Part shown: one piece after another, positions 18,540 to 27,737 of the stretch
How positions within the stretch are numbered: position 1 is the stretch's first letter
How the letters are laid out: the number at the start of each line of letters is the position of its first letter
Source of the DNA: Lewinellaceae bacterium
GTDB lineage: Bacteria; Bacteroidota; Bacteroidia; Chitinophagales; Saprospiraceae
Direction of reading: 5' to 3'
DNA length: 64,000 nucleotides
Assembly (NCBI GenBank): GCA_020636325.1
Contig: JACJYC010000012.1
Coordinates: 164,120 to 228,119 of the forward strand
Notes under the pieces: model-generated
Database searches by the model: none
What the model was told of the DNA's origin: nothing
Seen by the model: only the letters and a program-made list of their open reading frames with translations
Translations under genes and position numbers: made by a program

Positions 18540-19817
18540 TCAATCCAGCAGCAGCATGGCGGTCGGGTCTTCCAGCAATTCCTTGACCTTCACCAGGAAG
18601 GTCACCGATGAGCTGCCGTCGATCACCCGGTGGTCATAGGACAAGGCCAGGTACATCATCGGTCTGATCTCGATCTTGCCGTCAACCGCTACCGGCCGCT
18701 CCTTGATGGCGTGCATGCCCAGGATGGCGGATTGCGGTTCGTTGAGGATCGGGGTGCTCATCAGGGAGCCGAAGACGCCGCCGTTGGTGATGGTGAACGT
18801 CCCGCCGGTCATTTCATCAATGGAGAGTTCGCCGTTGCGGGCCTTACCGGAGAGTTCCTTGAGCTTATATTCGATCTGGGCGAAATTCAGGGATTCCACG
18901 TTGCGGATCGGCGGCACAACCAGGCCGTTCGGCGTGGAAATGGCGATCGAAATATCAACGTATTTATGGTAGATCAGGTCGTTTTCTTCGATCATGGCGT
19001 TCACCTCGGGCATTTCCAGCAGCACTTTGGCGCAGGCTTTGGCGAACAGCGACATAAAGCCGAGCTTGATGCCGTATTTGGCGACAAAACGGTCCTGATA
19101 TTTGGCGCGCAGGTCCATGACGGCGGTCATATCCACTTCGTTGAAAGTGGTGAGCATGGCCGTTTCGTTCTTGGCGTGCACCAGGCGGTTGGCGATGGTG
19201 CGGCGCATGCGGCTCATTTTCTTGCGCTCGGTCTCGCGGCTGAAAGAGGCCGGCATGTCCATGGAAACGGAAGGAGCGGCCTTGGCTTCCGGTTTGGCAT
19301 CCGCGGGTTTGGCGGGCGCCTGTGCGGGTTCAGCTTTGGCGTTGCCCGAAGCCGCCTCCAGGGCATCCGCCTTGGTGATGCGGCCGCCGCGGCCTGTGCC
19401 GTCTACTTTATCCGGGTCAATTTTGTTTTCCGCCAGGATTTTAGCCGCAGCGGGTGAAGGGTGACCTTCGGCGTATCCGCCTGTTGCGGAGGCCGGTTTT
19501 TCGGTTTTGCTTTCCTGTTTGGCCGGCGCTTCCTCCTTTTTCGGGGCCGGCTGGGCTGACCCGCCTCCGTTGGCGGCAGCGCTGGTATCGATCTTGGCGA
19601 CAAGGGCGCCGATCTCGAGGTCGTCGCCTTCTTTGGCCACCCGGATCAACCGGCCCGAAGCCTCGGCGGGGAATTCAAGGGTAGCTTTATCCGACTCGAA
19701 TTCACAGATGGACTCGTCCTGATTGACGTAATCGCCATCCGCCTTCAGCCATTGGGAAAGGGTGACTTCCGTTATAGATTCGCCGACAACCGGCACTTTC
19801 ATTTCTACTACGCTCAT
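18540..19817 (-). CDS. sucB: 2-oxoglutarate dehydrogenase E2, dihydrolipoyllysine succinyltransferase
   Basis: The product has 425 residues, from the ATG at 19817; an upstream in-frame extension to 19961 is not family-like. It has an N-terminal lipoyl domain (VPVVGESITEVTLSQWLKAD, with the lipoyl lysine in ESDKATLE), an Ala/Pro/Lys-rich linker, a peripheral-subunit-binding domain (HPSPAAAKILAENKID), a second linker and the acyltransferase core ending in SYDHRVIDGSSSVTFL, which carries the catalytic His. The enzyme transfers succinyl groups to CoA in the TCA cycle. The E1 gene that usually precedes it in Bacteroidota is not next to it. It converges on the subtilase gene with a 13-bp gap. Confidence 0.95.
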   Translation of the reverse strand: MSVVEMKVPVVGESITEVTLSQWLKADGDYVNQDESICEFESDKATLEFPAEASGRLIRVAKEGDDLEIGALVAKIDTSAAANGGGSAQPAPKKEEAPAKQESKTEKPASATGGYAEGHPSPAAAKILAENKIDPDKVDGTGRGGRITKADALEAASGNAKAEPAQAPAKPADAKPEAKAAPSVSMDMPASFSRETERKKMSRMRRTIANRLVHAKNETAMLTTFNEVDMTAVMDLRAKYQDRFVAKYGIKLGFMSLFAKACAKVLLEMPEVNAMIEENDLIYHKYVDISIAISTPNGLVVPPIRNVESLNFAQIEYKLKELSGKARNGELSIDEMTGGTFTITNGGVFGSLMSTPILNEPQSAILGMHAIKERPVAVDGKIEIRPMMYLALSYDHRVIDGSSSVTFLVKVKELLEDPTAMLLLD

Positions 19818-20155
19818 AGATCCTTTTTCTGAAATTGAACTGCAATATTCCGGCAAATGGTTCATATAAGCAATGATTGAGCGCGGAAATTGTTCTATGC
19901 TCCATTGCATTGCTGCAATATTTAATGAAATATTGACCTGTAAGTCCTTGATTTGAGGCATGTAAGTTCACTTAAGTTTTTCATTGCAATTGCGCAGAAG
20001 TGCAATTACAATGGGCGCTTCTTAAGTGTTCATATGATTTTGATGTGGTAAAATGCAAATCGAACCAGAATGGTTTGGCAATCGAAAGAACTTGACGATT
20101 AACTTCAGCTACGTTCAGTTACCCGACTTATGACTTACAACTTACAACTAAACAC
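19818..20155. other. intergenic region with dispersed repeat, upstream of sucB
   Basis: No gene is seen. It contains one copy of a dispersed repeat with a hairpin core (19955-20088) and, at 20099-20150, a reverse-complement copy of the TAAGTTG / GTAACTGAGCGTAG element also found at 25430-25535. Confidence 0.7.
19955..20088. repeat. dispersed intergenic repeat, copy 1
   Basis: It aligns with 40366-40488 across about 120 bp, including GTGGTAAAA and the identical run GAACCAGAATGGTTTGGCAATC, here split as GAACCAGAATGG plus TTTGGCAATC. A short inverted repeat (TGCAATTGCGC / TGCAATT) precedes the conserved block. Confidence 0.75.
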
Positions 20156-21064
20156 CTACGGCCTGGGTTTCCGCGCCTTCTCCACCGTTACGTCGCCGAA
20201 GGTCACGCTGATGGTCACGGCGGCTGCCATGCCTGTCGAAGGTTTGATGTGGATCTTTTTGAATTCCGGGTTATCGGCTTCCATGACGGCATTCAACAGG
20301 CTGGGCGTATTGATCTTGCCCTGGTTGGACGACAGGGAATACGTCAGCAATTGCGGGTTGGGATGGTAAAAAAAGACGTCGGAATGGTCGGCCGAGACGT
20401 TGAGCCGCAGGAAATCATCTTCGGCGAATAGCCGGACGGCGCCGTACTGGGCGTTGATGTCAAAACTGCCCCGGATATGGTTGAGGAAAAGATCCGAACG
20501 GCGGCTGAAGATGTTGACCTGCCCGTCCAGGTAATCGCCGAACAGGTCGCCGAAACGGGTGTCGAGGCCGACTACGCCTCGGATATTATTCAACGTGATT
20601 TTGCTGAACTCGCTGTTGATGCGCAGGCGATTGACCAGGTTCTTGACCTCCGTTTCTCCAAAATAATTCTTGATGTATACCGGACAGGCCTCCGGCAATT
20701 TGACGGTATAGACCACATCGAACAAAGATTCCGGCTTGGGGTCCTTTTCATCGCCGGACAGGTAGTTGCGCAGATAGATCTTGGCTTTGACCTTGGTCAG
20801 GTCGTACTGCATGGCTGCCAGATCGCGCTCCGCAACGGCTTTTTCAGGGTTTTTAGCCGTAATTTCAACCAGGACGGCAATTTCCTGGCGGTCCCAGCTT
20901 TCTACATAAACTTCGGCTTTTTCCCCTTCGATATTCACTTCATAACCCTCTTTGTAGGGGAAGCTTTTCTCAATCCGCTTGGTGACGGTCTGGAGCAAAA
21001 CCTGGGCCGAAAGGCAGTTGCCGGCAAACAGCGCAAGGAATATGACCAGCGATATTTTTTTCAT
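20156..21064 (-). CDS. secreted surface protein of unknown function (DUF4097-like)
   Basis: The product has 302 residues with a signal peptide ending at LSAQ (21). The rest is a repetitive beta-rich sequence (VYVESWDRQEIAVLVEI; INSEFSKITLNNIRG; LDTRFGDLFGDYL) suggesting a right-handed beta-helix like the DUF4097/adhesin group. No catalytic motif is seen. It lies 27 bp after the anti-sigma gene and is third in a sigma/anti-sigma/surface-protein operon. In such operons the third product is often the extracytoplasmic output or the sensed component, but the role here is unknown. Confidence 0.7.
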   Translation of the reverse strand: MKKISLVIFLALFAGNCLSAQVLLQTVTKRIEKSFPYKEGYEVNIEGEKAEVYVESWDRQEIAVLVEITAKNPEKAVAERDLAAMQYDLTKVKAKIYLRNYLSGDEKDPKPESLFDVVYTVKLPEACPVYIKNYFGETEVKNLVNRLRINSEFSKITLNNIRGVVGLDTRFGDLFGDYLDGQVNIFSRRSDLFLNHIRGSFDINAQYGAVRLFAEDDFLRLNVSADHSDVFFYHPNPQLLTYSLSSNQGKINTPSLLNAVMEADNPEFKKIHIKPSTGMAAAVTISVTFGDVTVEKARKPRP

Positions 21065-21091
21065 TTGTATTGACCCATTAAACGGTTACGG

Positions 21092-21694
21092 TTAAATCAT
21101 TTCCGCCATTTTTTTCACTACGGTGGTGCGTTGTTTCTCAATATCAGACAATTGCACAGTCAGTTGCTCGTCATTCCGGCCGTACCGGTCCATCATTTGT
21201 TGAACTTCCGCTTTGGCATCGTTCAACGCTGCGAGCTCGGTACGCAGGGCCTTGAATTCGGGGAATTCCGCTACCTGGGATTTGCCGGCTTCTGCCAACA
21301 TGGTTTTGATCAGCATTTCATCCTGTTGGTCCTCATCCGGCTGGGTCTGGTAAACGGACACTTCTCCGTAAGTGATCGTATATCCCGGCCCGGCTACCCG
21401 CTCCCGGATCAGCCATCCGGCAACGGCCAGCAAGCCCACGGCCGCAGCGGCGCGCAAGGTCCTCAAAACCCGCAGCCTTGTGATGCCGGTCCGGACAGGC
21501 TTATCCAGTTGCGCCTGGATTTCATCCCAAACGGCGGCGGGCGGGTTGTAGGCCGGCAATTCGGCCAGCGCTTCCTGGTACGCCGTTTCCGCATCCAGCT
21601 TTTCGGCAATATTGGCCCATAAGCCGGCCGCCGGCCTGTATTGCGGCAGGTCCGCGATTGCGCTCAACAATGTTTCCCGGTTCTTTTCTGTCAT
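21092..21694 (-). CDS. membrane-anchored anti-sigma-factor-like protein
   Basis: The product has 200 residues from the ATG at 21694; an in-frame extension to 21928 would lie inside the sigma gene and is rejected. Two N-terminal repeats of about 35 residues (LLSAIADLPQYRPAAGLWANI; ALAELPAYNPPAAVWDEI, each a Leu-Pro-x-Tyr-x-Pro-Ala motif) occupy the cytosolic side. A single membrane helix follows (about 93-112) and then a coiled-coil periplasmic tail (LNDAKAEVQQMMDRYG). It starts 11 bp after the sigma factor stop. Position and topology point to regulation of that sigma factor, although no classical zinc-binding anti-sigma motif is present. Confidence 0.7.
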   Translation of the reverse strand: MTEKNRETLLSAIADLPQYRPAAGLWANIAEKLDAETAYQEALAELPAYNPPAAVWDEIQAQLDKPVRTGITRLRVLRTLRAAAAVGLLAVAGWLIRERVAGPGYTITYGEVSVYQTQPDEDQQDEMLIKTMLAEAGKSQVAEFPEFKALRTELAALNDAKAEVQQMMDRYGRNDEQLTVQLSDIEKQRTTVVKKMAEMI

Positions 21695-21705
21695 CGTTCC
21701 TGGGT

Positions 21706-22242
21706 TTATACGTCCAGCCACTCGCTTAGAATGCGGCGCAGCCTTTTTTTGGCATGAAACAATTGCGATTTCGAGGTGCCGGGAGAAATGCCCAGCATAT
21801 CGGCCGTTTCCTGGTGGCTGTAGCCTTCCACTTCGATCAGTACAAAGACGGCCCTGTACCCTTCGGGCAGCGATTGTATGGCTTTTTCCAGGTATTCGGC
21901 GGTCATGAAATCCCCCCAGTCCACCCAATCCTCGGATGCGGCAGACGGGAGTTCTTCAAATGACGGCTCGCGTTTCATCCTGGAAATGGCCGTCCGGATG
22001 ATAATGGTCTTGAGCCAGGCGCCCAACGTGGATTCCTTCCTGAATTTGGGCAACGCCCGAAAAGCTTTCAGGAAACCTTCCTGTAAAACGTCTGAAGCCA
22101 GGTCAAAATCGTTGGTGATCCGGTAGGCAATGGTGTACATCGCCTGGCTGTACCGGTCGTACAGCGCCTTTTGGGCCAAGCGATCATTGGCCAGACAGCC
22201 TTCAATGATCTCTGCCTCGGTCATGCTAAGGGTCGTTGGCAT
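21706..22242 (-). CDS. ECF RNA polymerase sigma factor
   Basis: The product has 178 residues. Region 2 is visible in DLASDVLQEGFLKAFRALPKF-like sequence (core-binding and -10 recognition) and region 4 in LPEGYRAVFVLIEVEGYSH followed by the helix-turn-helix ETADMLGISPGTSKSQLFHA. It directs RNA polymerase to promoters of an envelope or stress regulon and is first in an operon with the anti-sigma-like membrane protein and a secreted beta-rich protein. The target signal cannot be read from sequence. Confidence 0.92.
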   Translation of the reverse strand: MPTTLSMTEAEIIEGCLANDRLAQKALYDRYSQAMYTIAYRITNDFDLASDVLQEGFLKAFRALPKFRKESTLGAWLKTIIIRTAISRMKREPSFEELPSAASEDWVDWGDFMTAEYLEKAIQSLPEGYRAVFVLIEVEGYSHQETADMLGISPGTSKSQLFHAKKRLRRILSEWLDV

Positions 22243-22362
22243 GGGTGCACCCGGATTTTAACTTAAGGTGTACCCGGCCGGGCTATTTGGTTGTATGACA
22301 GTTTAAAATATTGCCGGAACCGCTGGGGTTGCCGCTGCTTTGGGCAACCACGAGGGTTGCCG

Positions 22363-23523
22363 CTACTGGTCGGATTTGACGTCGAAACGGTAAATCGTTT
22401 TGGTATAATATTTTTGCCCGGGCGCCAGCGTTGTGCCTGGAAAATCCGGGTGATTGGGCGAATCCGGGAAATGCTGGGTTTCGAGGCACAGGCCTGTCCG
22501 GTGGGTGTAAACCTTGCCGCCCTTGCCCGTGATCGATCCGTCGAGGAAGTTGCCGCTGTAGAACTGGACACCGGGTTCAACGGTCCATACCTCCAGAATG
22601 CGTCCGGAAAAAGGATCGTATACGCTGGCGGCAAGCTCCATTCCGGCGCCCTGGCGGTCCAGAACAAAATTGTGGTCGTATCCCAGGCCGCGCCTGAGCT
22701 GTTCGTTATCCTCGCCGATGCGTTGCCCGATGGCGGTGATCCTGCGGAAATCGAATGGCGTGCCTTCCACCGGCGCCAGTTCTCCGGTCGGGATCAGGGT
22801 CGCGTCAACGGGCGTATACCTGGAAGCGTTGATCTTGAGCTGGTGCCGGAGGATGCTGTCCCTGACTCCGCCCGTGAGGTTGAAATAAGCGTGGTTGGTG
22901 AGGTTGCAGACCGTTTTCTTGTCCGTGGTAGCGGCGTATTCCATGAGCAGTTCGTTGTCGTTGTTCAACGAATAGGTCATGGTCACATCCAGGTTGCCGG
23001 GATAACCTTCCTCCATATCCTTGCTCAGGTAATGCAATTTCACCCCTGTAAAGGAATCGGATTCGACCGGCTCGGCGGTCCACAACACCTTATTGAAGCC
23101 CTTCACCCCGCCATGGAGGTGGTTCGGCTCGTTGTTTGTGGCCAGGGTATATTCCTGTCCGTCGAGACTGAACTTCCCCTTGGCGATGCGGTTGCCGTAG
23201 CGGCCGACAACGGCCCCGAAATACGGATTGTCGCCCACATAACCGTCGACGCTGTCAAACCCGAGTACGATATCTTCCATTGCGCCGGTCCGGTCGGGTG
23301 TCAGCACCTTGACGATCGTTGCGCCGAAGTTGGTAACGGCCACTTCAAGCCCGTTTTTGTTGCGGAGGGTATACAAGTCGGCCGGACCATCGGGTGTGTT
23401 GCCGAAAGGGGCTTTTGAAACGCTTAATCCGGATGCTTCCATCTCAGGTTCGTCAGATTTAGGAGTATTCTTGCAGCCGGCAAGAAAGGCCGCTGCCGTT
23501 AATATCAACATTGTTTTTTTCAT
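22363..23523 (-). CDS. galM: aldose 1-epimerase lipoprotein
   Basis: The product has 386 residues from the ATG at 23523; an upstream extension to 23610 lacks a signal and is rejected. The lipobox FLAGC puts the lipidated Cys at 17. Family motifs include NPYFGAVVGRYGNRIAKG, NEPNHLHGG (catalytic His) and LTNHAYFNLTG, and the catalytic Glu lies in LCLETQHFPDSPN near the end. It interconverts alpha and beta anomers of hexoses in the periplasm. It follows the SSS-family symporter gene by 113 bp in the same direction, so epimerised sugar is probably handed to that transporter. Confidence 0.93.
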   Translation of the reverse strand: MKKTMLILTAAAFLAGCKNTPKSDEPEMEASGLSVSKAPFGNTPDGPADLYTLRNKNGLEVAVTNFGATIVKVLTPDRTGAMEDIVLGFDSVDGYVGDNPYFGAVVGRYGNRIAKGKFSLDGQEYTLATNNEPNHLHGGVKGFNKVLWTAEPVESDSFTGVKLHYLSKDMEEGYPGNLDVTMTYSLNNDNELLMEYAATTDKKTVCNLTNHAYFNLTGGVRDSILRHQLKINASRYTPVDATLIPTGELAPVEGTPFDFRRITAIGQRIGEDNEQLRRGLGYDHNFVLDRQGAGMELAASVYDPFSGRILEVWTVEPGVQFYSGNFLDGSITGKGGKVYTHRTGLCLETQHFPDSPNHPDFPGTTLAPGQKYYTKTIYRFDVKSDQ

Positions 23524-23636
23524 GATCTGAATTTTTGAGCGGTTCACCACAGGGAATCCGCAGCAGCATGCCGTGTCGGGTACCCCGGAGGCATCCGGCA
23601 CGGCATGCAATCGGTAATTTTATCTCGAATGCCCGC

Positions 23637-25391
23637 CTATCCGTTAAAATACAGATAAGCCGCCAGGATCAGCACGATCACCAGCGCGGAAGCGATCACA
23701 TCCTTTTGCGTCCAGCTGGCCCGGTTTTGGGCGCGATCATCCTCGGAAAGGGTTGAGAAGGTCAGGCCCGCCACTTTCGGGGCAGCCGGCGCTTCGGTAG
23801 CATAACTGACGATGATCATAGTCGCTGCGCAGACCAGGAAGATCAGCAGGCTGTAATATTGGAAAAAGATGCTGTTGATCAGCCAGAAGAAGGAGCCTTC
23901 CTCGTAGGCGAACCCTTCCGTAAGGGCCACCGGCGTATCGATGGCCAGCCGGAACAGGCCCATGGCAAAACCTACGCCCAATGCGGCAAGGCAGCCCTTG
24001 GCATTCAGCCGTTTGTTGAACACCCCGAAGAAAAAGACCACAAAGATCGGCGGCGCCAGATACCCCTGCACCGATTGGAGGTAGTCGTACAAACCGCGGC
24101 TGCCCTGAATGACCGGAATCCATAACAACCCGATGATCACCATCACCACCGTAGCAATCCGGCCGATCCGAACGAGGTTCTTCTGGGAGGCATTCGGGTT
24201 GAATTTGGAATAGAAGTCCATCGTAAACAAGGTGGAAGAAGCATTGAACACCCCGGCAAGCGAACTCATCAGTGCGGCCAGCAGACCGGCTACCACAATG
24301 CCGCGAATTCCGGGAGGCAACACGCTGGCGACGAGCAGCGGGAAAGCCTGCTGGGCATTGGCCCGGATCAGGTGGCCGTCGGCATCCATCATCTGGCTGG
24401 AAATGGATTGCATCTTGCCGCTGGCAGCCAATGCGAAACAGATCATACCCGGGATGATGAAGATGAACACCGGCAGCAACTTGAGGAAAGCCGCAGCGAT
24501 CGTTCCGCGACGGGCTTCCGTGAGGTTGGCGGCGCCCAGCGTGCGCTGAACGATATATTGGTCCGTACACCAGTACCACAACCCGATGATCGGCGCACAG
24601 AACAGCATGCCGACCCACGGGTAATTGGTGTTGAAATACCAGGCCATCTGGGTATCGGTCTTTACAGGCGCCCAGGTGCCCTCCATGCCCGCAGGTACCA
24701 GGGGTTTCCACAGGTTGAACATTTCCGATCCGCAGATCGCCCGCAATTCATCCCAGCCGCCCAGCGCTTTCAGACCGTAAAAGGTCACCAACACGGAGCC
24801 GATGATCAGAATTACGGTTTGAATGGCTTCGGTATAGGCTACCGCTTTCAAACCGCCCAGAATGGTATACAACCCCGTCAGGATGATCACCAGGATGGAT
24901 CCGAACCAGAAGCTGTTCATGCCCATGAAATGCACGTCCGGCAGCAAAACGCCGAAGACGATGCCGCCCGCGAAAATACCTACCGCTACCTTGGTGAGCA
25001 CATAGGCCACCAGGGAGATCAGCGACAATACCCAGCGGGCTGTCGGAGAAAAGCGCCGCTCCAGGAATTCCGGCATCGTGAACACGTTCGAGCGCATGTA
25101 GAACGGCGCCATCACCCAGCCCAGTACCAGGAGGCACCAGGCGTGAAGCTCGTAGTGCGCCAGGGCAACACCGTCCGTTGCGCCGGAACCGGCCAGGCCG
25201 ACCAGGTGCTCAGAGCCGATATTGGAAGCGAAAATCGAAGCGCCGACGATGAACCAGCCCAGGTTCCGGCCGGCCAGGAAGTACTCGTCCGACGTGTTGT
25301 TCTGTTTTCTGATTACCCGCCAGGCAATGCCCAGGATGAGGGCAAAATAGGCAGCGATGAAAATCCAGTCCAGTGTAGTTAATACGGTCAT
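23637..25391 (-). CDS. SSS-family sodium/solute (sugar) symporter
   Basis: The product has 584 residues with about 14 hydrophobic segments. Signature segments include SDEYFLAGRNLGWFIVGASI, ASNIGSEHLVGLAGSGA and GLLAALMSSLAGVFNASST, typical of the SGLT branch of the SSS family, which couples sodium entry to sugar uptake across the inner membrane. SGLT-type transporters often pair with aldose epimerase, as here. The downstream gene is galM. The 5' flank (25392-25795) carries a TAAGTTG microsatellite and no clear -7 box. Confidence 0.9.
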   Translation of the reverse strand: MTVLTTLDWIFIAAYFALILGIAWRVIRKQNNTSDEYFLAGRNLGWFIVGASIFASNIGSEHLVGLAGSGATDGVALAHYELHAWCLLVLGWVMAPFYMRSNVFTMPEFLERRFSPTARWVLSLISLVAYVLTKVAVGIFAGGIVFGVLLPDVHFMGMNSFWFGSILVIILTGLYTILGGLKAVAYTEAIQTVILIIGSVLVTFYGLKALGGWDELRAICGSEMFNLWKPLVPAGMEGTWAPVKTDTQMAWYFNTNYPWVGMLFCAPIIGLWYWCTDQYIVQRTLGAANLTEARRGTIAAAFLKLLPVFIFIIPGMICFALAASGKMQSISSQMMDADGHLIRANAQQAFPLLVASVLPPGIRGIVVAGLLAALMSSLAGVFNASSTLFTMDFYSKFNPNASQKNLVRIGRIATVVMVIIGLLWIPVIQGSRGLYDYLQSVQGYLAPPIFVVFFFGVFNKRLNAKGCLAALGVGFAMGLFRLAIDTPVALTEGFAYEEGSFFWLINSIFFQYYSLLIFLVCAATMIIVSYATEAPAAPKVAGLTFSTLSEDDRAQNRASWTQKDVIASALVIVLILAAYLYFNG

Positions 25392-25795
25392 GATGCTTGT
25401 TTAAAGTTAGTATACAGTTGTCAGTTGTCAGTCGTAAGTTGTAAGTTGTAAGTTGTAAGTTGTAAGTTGTAAGTCGTAAGTCGTAAGTTGTAAGTCATAA
25501 GTTGTAAGTTGGGTAACTGAGCGTAGTCGAAGTTAAGTCATGCGCCGGTATGATTGAATGCTGTCAGTCGAAGATTGCGTCAAATTAACGCGTTTTTCAG
25601 GGCATGGGCGAAATTATTACAAAAATTTCAACCCTCTACCTCAAAAATATACTGTGCAGGCGGTTATTTGTCCATAATTTTACAACCGATTCTGCCCGCT
25701 TGGTAGAAATTTACCTAGGATTGATCGAATCTAAGTAACTTTTGCCCCGAAAACAGGATTTTTTTGTAAAATAGCCTCAAATTCGCAAGTTCAAT
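25392..25795. other. divergent intergenic region with heptamer microsatellite
   Basis: No gene is seen. About a dozen TAAGTTG/TAAGTCG heptamers occupy 25430-25512, followed by the GGTAACTGAGCGTAGTCGAA element. The region separates the divergent symporter and coiled-coil genes and must hold both promoters, but no consensus -7 box was found. Confidence 0.7.
25430..25535. repeat. TAAGTTG heptamer tract plus GTAACTGAGCGTAGTCGAAG element
   Basis: The heptamers run head to tail and end in GGGTAACTGAGCGTAG. A similar pairing in reverse complement lies at 20099-20150, and a third, partial copy at 40554-40592. Confidence 0.85.
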
Positions 25796-26464
25796 ATGGC
25801 ATCCGTTTTTAAAAATATCAAGTCGCTTTTTGTGATCGAGGAGGAGACCGGCGCTCAAAAACCGGAAGCCAAAACTCCCGCCGCCCCGGAAAAACAGGAA
25901 GATCCGGCGCCGCAAAACGCCGAAGGGCCAAGACAAGCCGCTGCCGGCAAAGTCACCCAGCAATTTACGGAAGTGCTGTTCAACGCTATGGAGGCCAACA
26001 ACCTCGAGGGCTTTGATTACCTTGAGTTCAAGCAGTCCCTCCGGTCTTTGGAAAAGATGCCGATGGATGAAGCTACCCGCTTCCGGTCGGCTTTCGCAAT
26101 GGCGCAAACCATGGGCGCCACGCCGGATAAACTGGTGCAGGCTGCCCAGCATTATATCAACGTGCTGAAAGAGGAAGAGCGCAAATTCCAGGAAGCGCTC
26201 GCTACCCAGCAGGACAAACAGATCGGGGCCAAGGCCCGCCAGATCAAAGACCTGGAATCGGTCATTCAGAACAAGGCCGGACAGATCAAGAAACTGACCC
26301 AGGAGATCGAACAACACCGGGCAGAACAGGCCCAGTTGAAACAGGATGTTGCCGACGCCAGTGAGAAGGTAGGCGCCACCAAAAACAACTTTATGGCTTC
26401 CTTCTCCGCTGTGACGCAGCAGATCACTGACGATATGGAAAAAATGAAACAGTTTTTGAAATAA
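25796..26464 (+). CDS. soluble coiled-coil protein, first gene of a three-gene envelope cassette
   Basis: The product has 222 residues and I do not recognise a named family. There is no signal peptide or membrane segment. After a Pro/Glu/Ala-rich linker (about 20-55) comes a conserved-looking helical region (FNAMEANNLEGFDYLEFKQ, then MDEATRFRSAFAMAQTMGA). From about 125 to 205 a coiled coil runs with regular heptads (KDLESVIQNKAGQIKKLTQE). The C-terminal tail ends DDMEKMKQFLK. It is separated by only 19 bp from the next gene, a membrane coiled-coil protein, so the two probably form a complex. General layout recalls PspA-like stress scaffolds, but this is analogy only. Confidence 0.75.
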   Translation: MASVFKNIKSLFVIEEETGAQKPEAKTPAAPEKQEDPAPQNAEGPRQAAAGKVTQQFTEVLFNAMEANNLEGFDYLEFKQSLRSLEKMPMDEATRFRSAFAMAQTMGATPDKLVQAAQHYINVLKEEERKFQEALATQQDKQIGAKARQIKDLESVIQNKAGQIKKLTQEIEQHRAEQAQLKQDVADASEKVGATKNNFMASFSAVTQQITDDMEKMKQFLK

Positions 26465-26483
26465 ATTAAATTCAACCTGATCG

Positions 26484-27506
26484 ATGGATACTTTGCAGAA
26501 CGAAATGAAGCCCAAATCCTTCTGGAAACGACCGGAAGGAATGACCGGCCTGATCTTTTTGGCAGGACTGGCCGCGCTGGCCGGTTATCTGGTGATTGCG
26601 CTCCCCTGGGCCACCATTTTTGCCAATACGCTTTATCTCGCCGGAACGCTTCTGGCCCTGGGCGCCGTCGTTTATCTGATACTCGACCCCAAAGTGCGCA
26701 ACCTGGTGTGGTACATGTACAAAAGCGTCATGCGCTGGCTTACCGGCCTTTTTGTACAGATCGACCCGATCGGCATCCTCAAATCCTACGTTGAGGACCT
26801 GAAGGACAACCTGCGCAAGATGAACAAGCAGATCGGCCAGTTGCGGGGCCAGATGCACAAATTGCAGGAGATCATCGTCAATAACAAAAAAGAGATCCAG
26901 AGCAACCTCGCCCTGGCCAGCAAAGCCAAAGACGCCAATAAACAGGCCGTCATGGTGCTCAAGTCGCGCCGCGCCGGCCGCCTCAAAGACAGCAACCTCC
27001 GCCTGGAAGACCTCTACCGCAAAATGGAAGTCCTCTACCGCGTGCTGACCAAAATGTACGAGAATTCCCAGGTCCTGATGGAAGATATACAGGATCAGGT
27101 AGCCGTCAAGGAACAGGAACGCAAGATCATCCATACCAGCCACAGCGCCATGCGGTCCGCTATGAGCGTCATTTCCGGCGACCCCGACAAACGCGCCATG
27201 TTCGACATGGCCATGGAAGCCGTGGCCGAGGATGTGGCCAGCAAAGTAGGCGAAATGGAGCGCTTCATGGAAATGTCCTCCAGCTTCATGGATTCCATCG
27301 ACCTGCAAAACGGCATCTTCGAGGAAGAAGGCATGAAAATGCTGGAAAAATGGGAGAAAGAGGGCGTATCGCTCCTGCTGGGCGAAGAAAAGAACAACCT
27401 GCTCACGCAGGCCAACAACGACAGCGATATCCTGGATCTGGACGCGCCGATCAAAGTGCCGGAAAAGGAAGGCCGGTCCAATCAGTACAACAATTTCTTT
27501 GATTGA
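26484..27506 (+). CDS. membrane-anchored coiled-coil protein
   Basis: The product has 340 residues of unrecognised family. Two membrane helices form an N-terminal hairpin (about 20-42 and 46-67), then DPKVRNLVWYMYKSVMRW leads into a long cytosolic helical region (about 97-220) containing LRKMNKQIGQLRGQMHKLQE. A late acidic, Met-rich segment (FMEMSSSFMDSIDLQ) and a tail ending NQYNNFFD follow. It lies between the soluble coiled-coil gene (19 bp upstream) and the solute-binding/OmpA gene, separated from the latter by 231 bp of decamer repeats. A scaffold coupling membrane state to the soluble partner is a reasonable guess. Confidence 0.75.
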   Translation: MDTLQNEMKPKSFWKRPEGMTGLIFLAGLAALAGYLVIALPWATIFANTLYLAGTLLALGAVVYLILDPKVRNLVWYMYKSVMRWLTGLFVQIDPIGILKSYVEDLKDNLRKMNKQIGQLRGQMHKLQEIIVNNKKEIQSNLALASKAKDANKQAVMVLKSRRAGRLKDSNLRLEDLYRKMEVLYRVLTKMYENSQVLMEDIQDQVAVKEQERKIIHTSHSAMRSAMSVISGDPDKRAMFDMAMEAVAEDVASKVGEMERFMEMSSSFMDSIDLQNGIFEEEGMKMLEKWEKEGVSLLLGEEKNNLLTQANNDSDILDLDAPIKVPEKEGRSNQYNNFFD

Positions 27507-27730
27507 TTATTGTTGTTTATAATTGATTATTGTTGTTTATAATTGTTTGTTGTCGTTGTTTGTACTTGTTTATTGTCGTTGTTCATTGCTGTTGACAGCG
27601 CTAACAACCATAAACCACAACAAACCATAACAAACCACAACAAACCAAAATAAACCATAACAAACCATAACAAACCAAAATAAACCACAACAAACCACAA
27701 CAAACCAAAATAACTTCATAAACCACAAAA
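27507..27730. repeat. inverted decamer-phased A/T tract, locus 1
   Basis: A T-rich block (TTGATTATTG / TTGTTTATAA type units, 27507-27590) is followed by an A-rich block (27605-27715) of about ten 10-bp units of form YAAACCANAA. The A-rich units keep exact 10-bp spacing, and the two blocks are roughly complementary. Confidence 0.85.
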
Positions 27731-27737
27731 GCAAACA

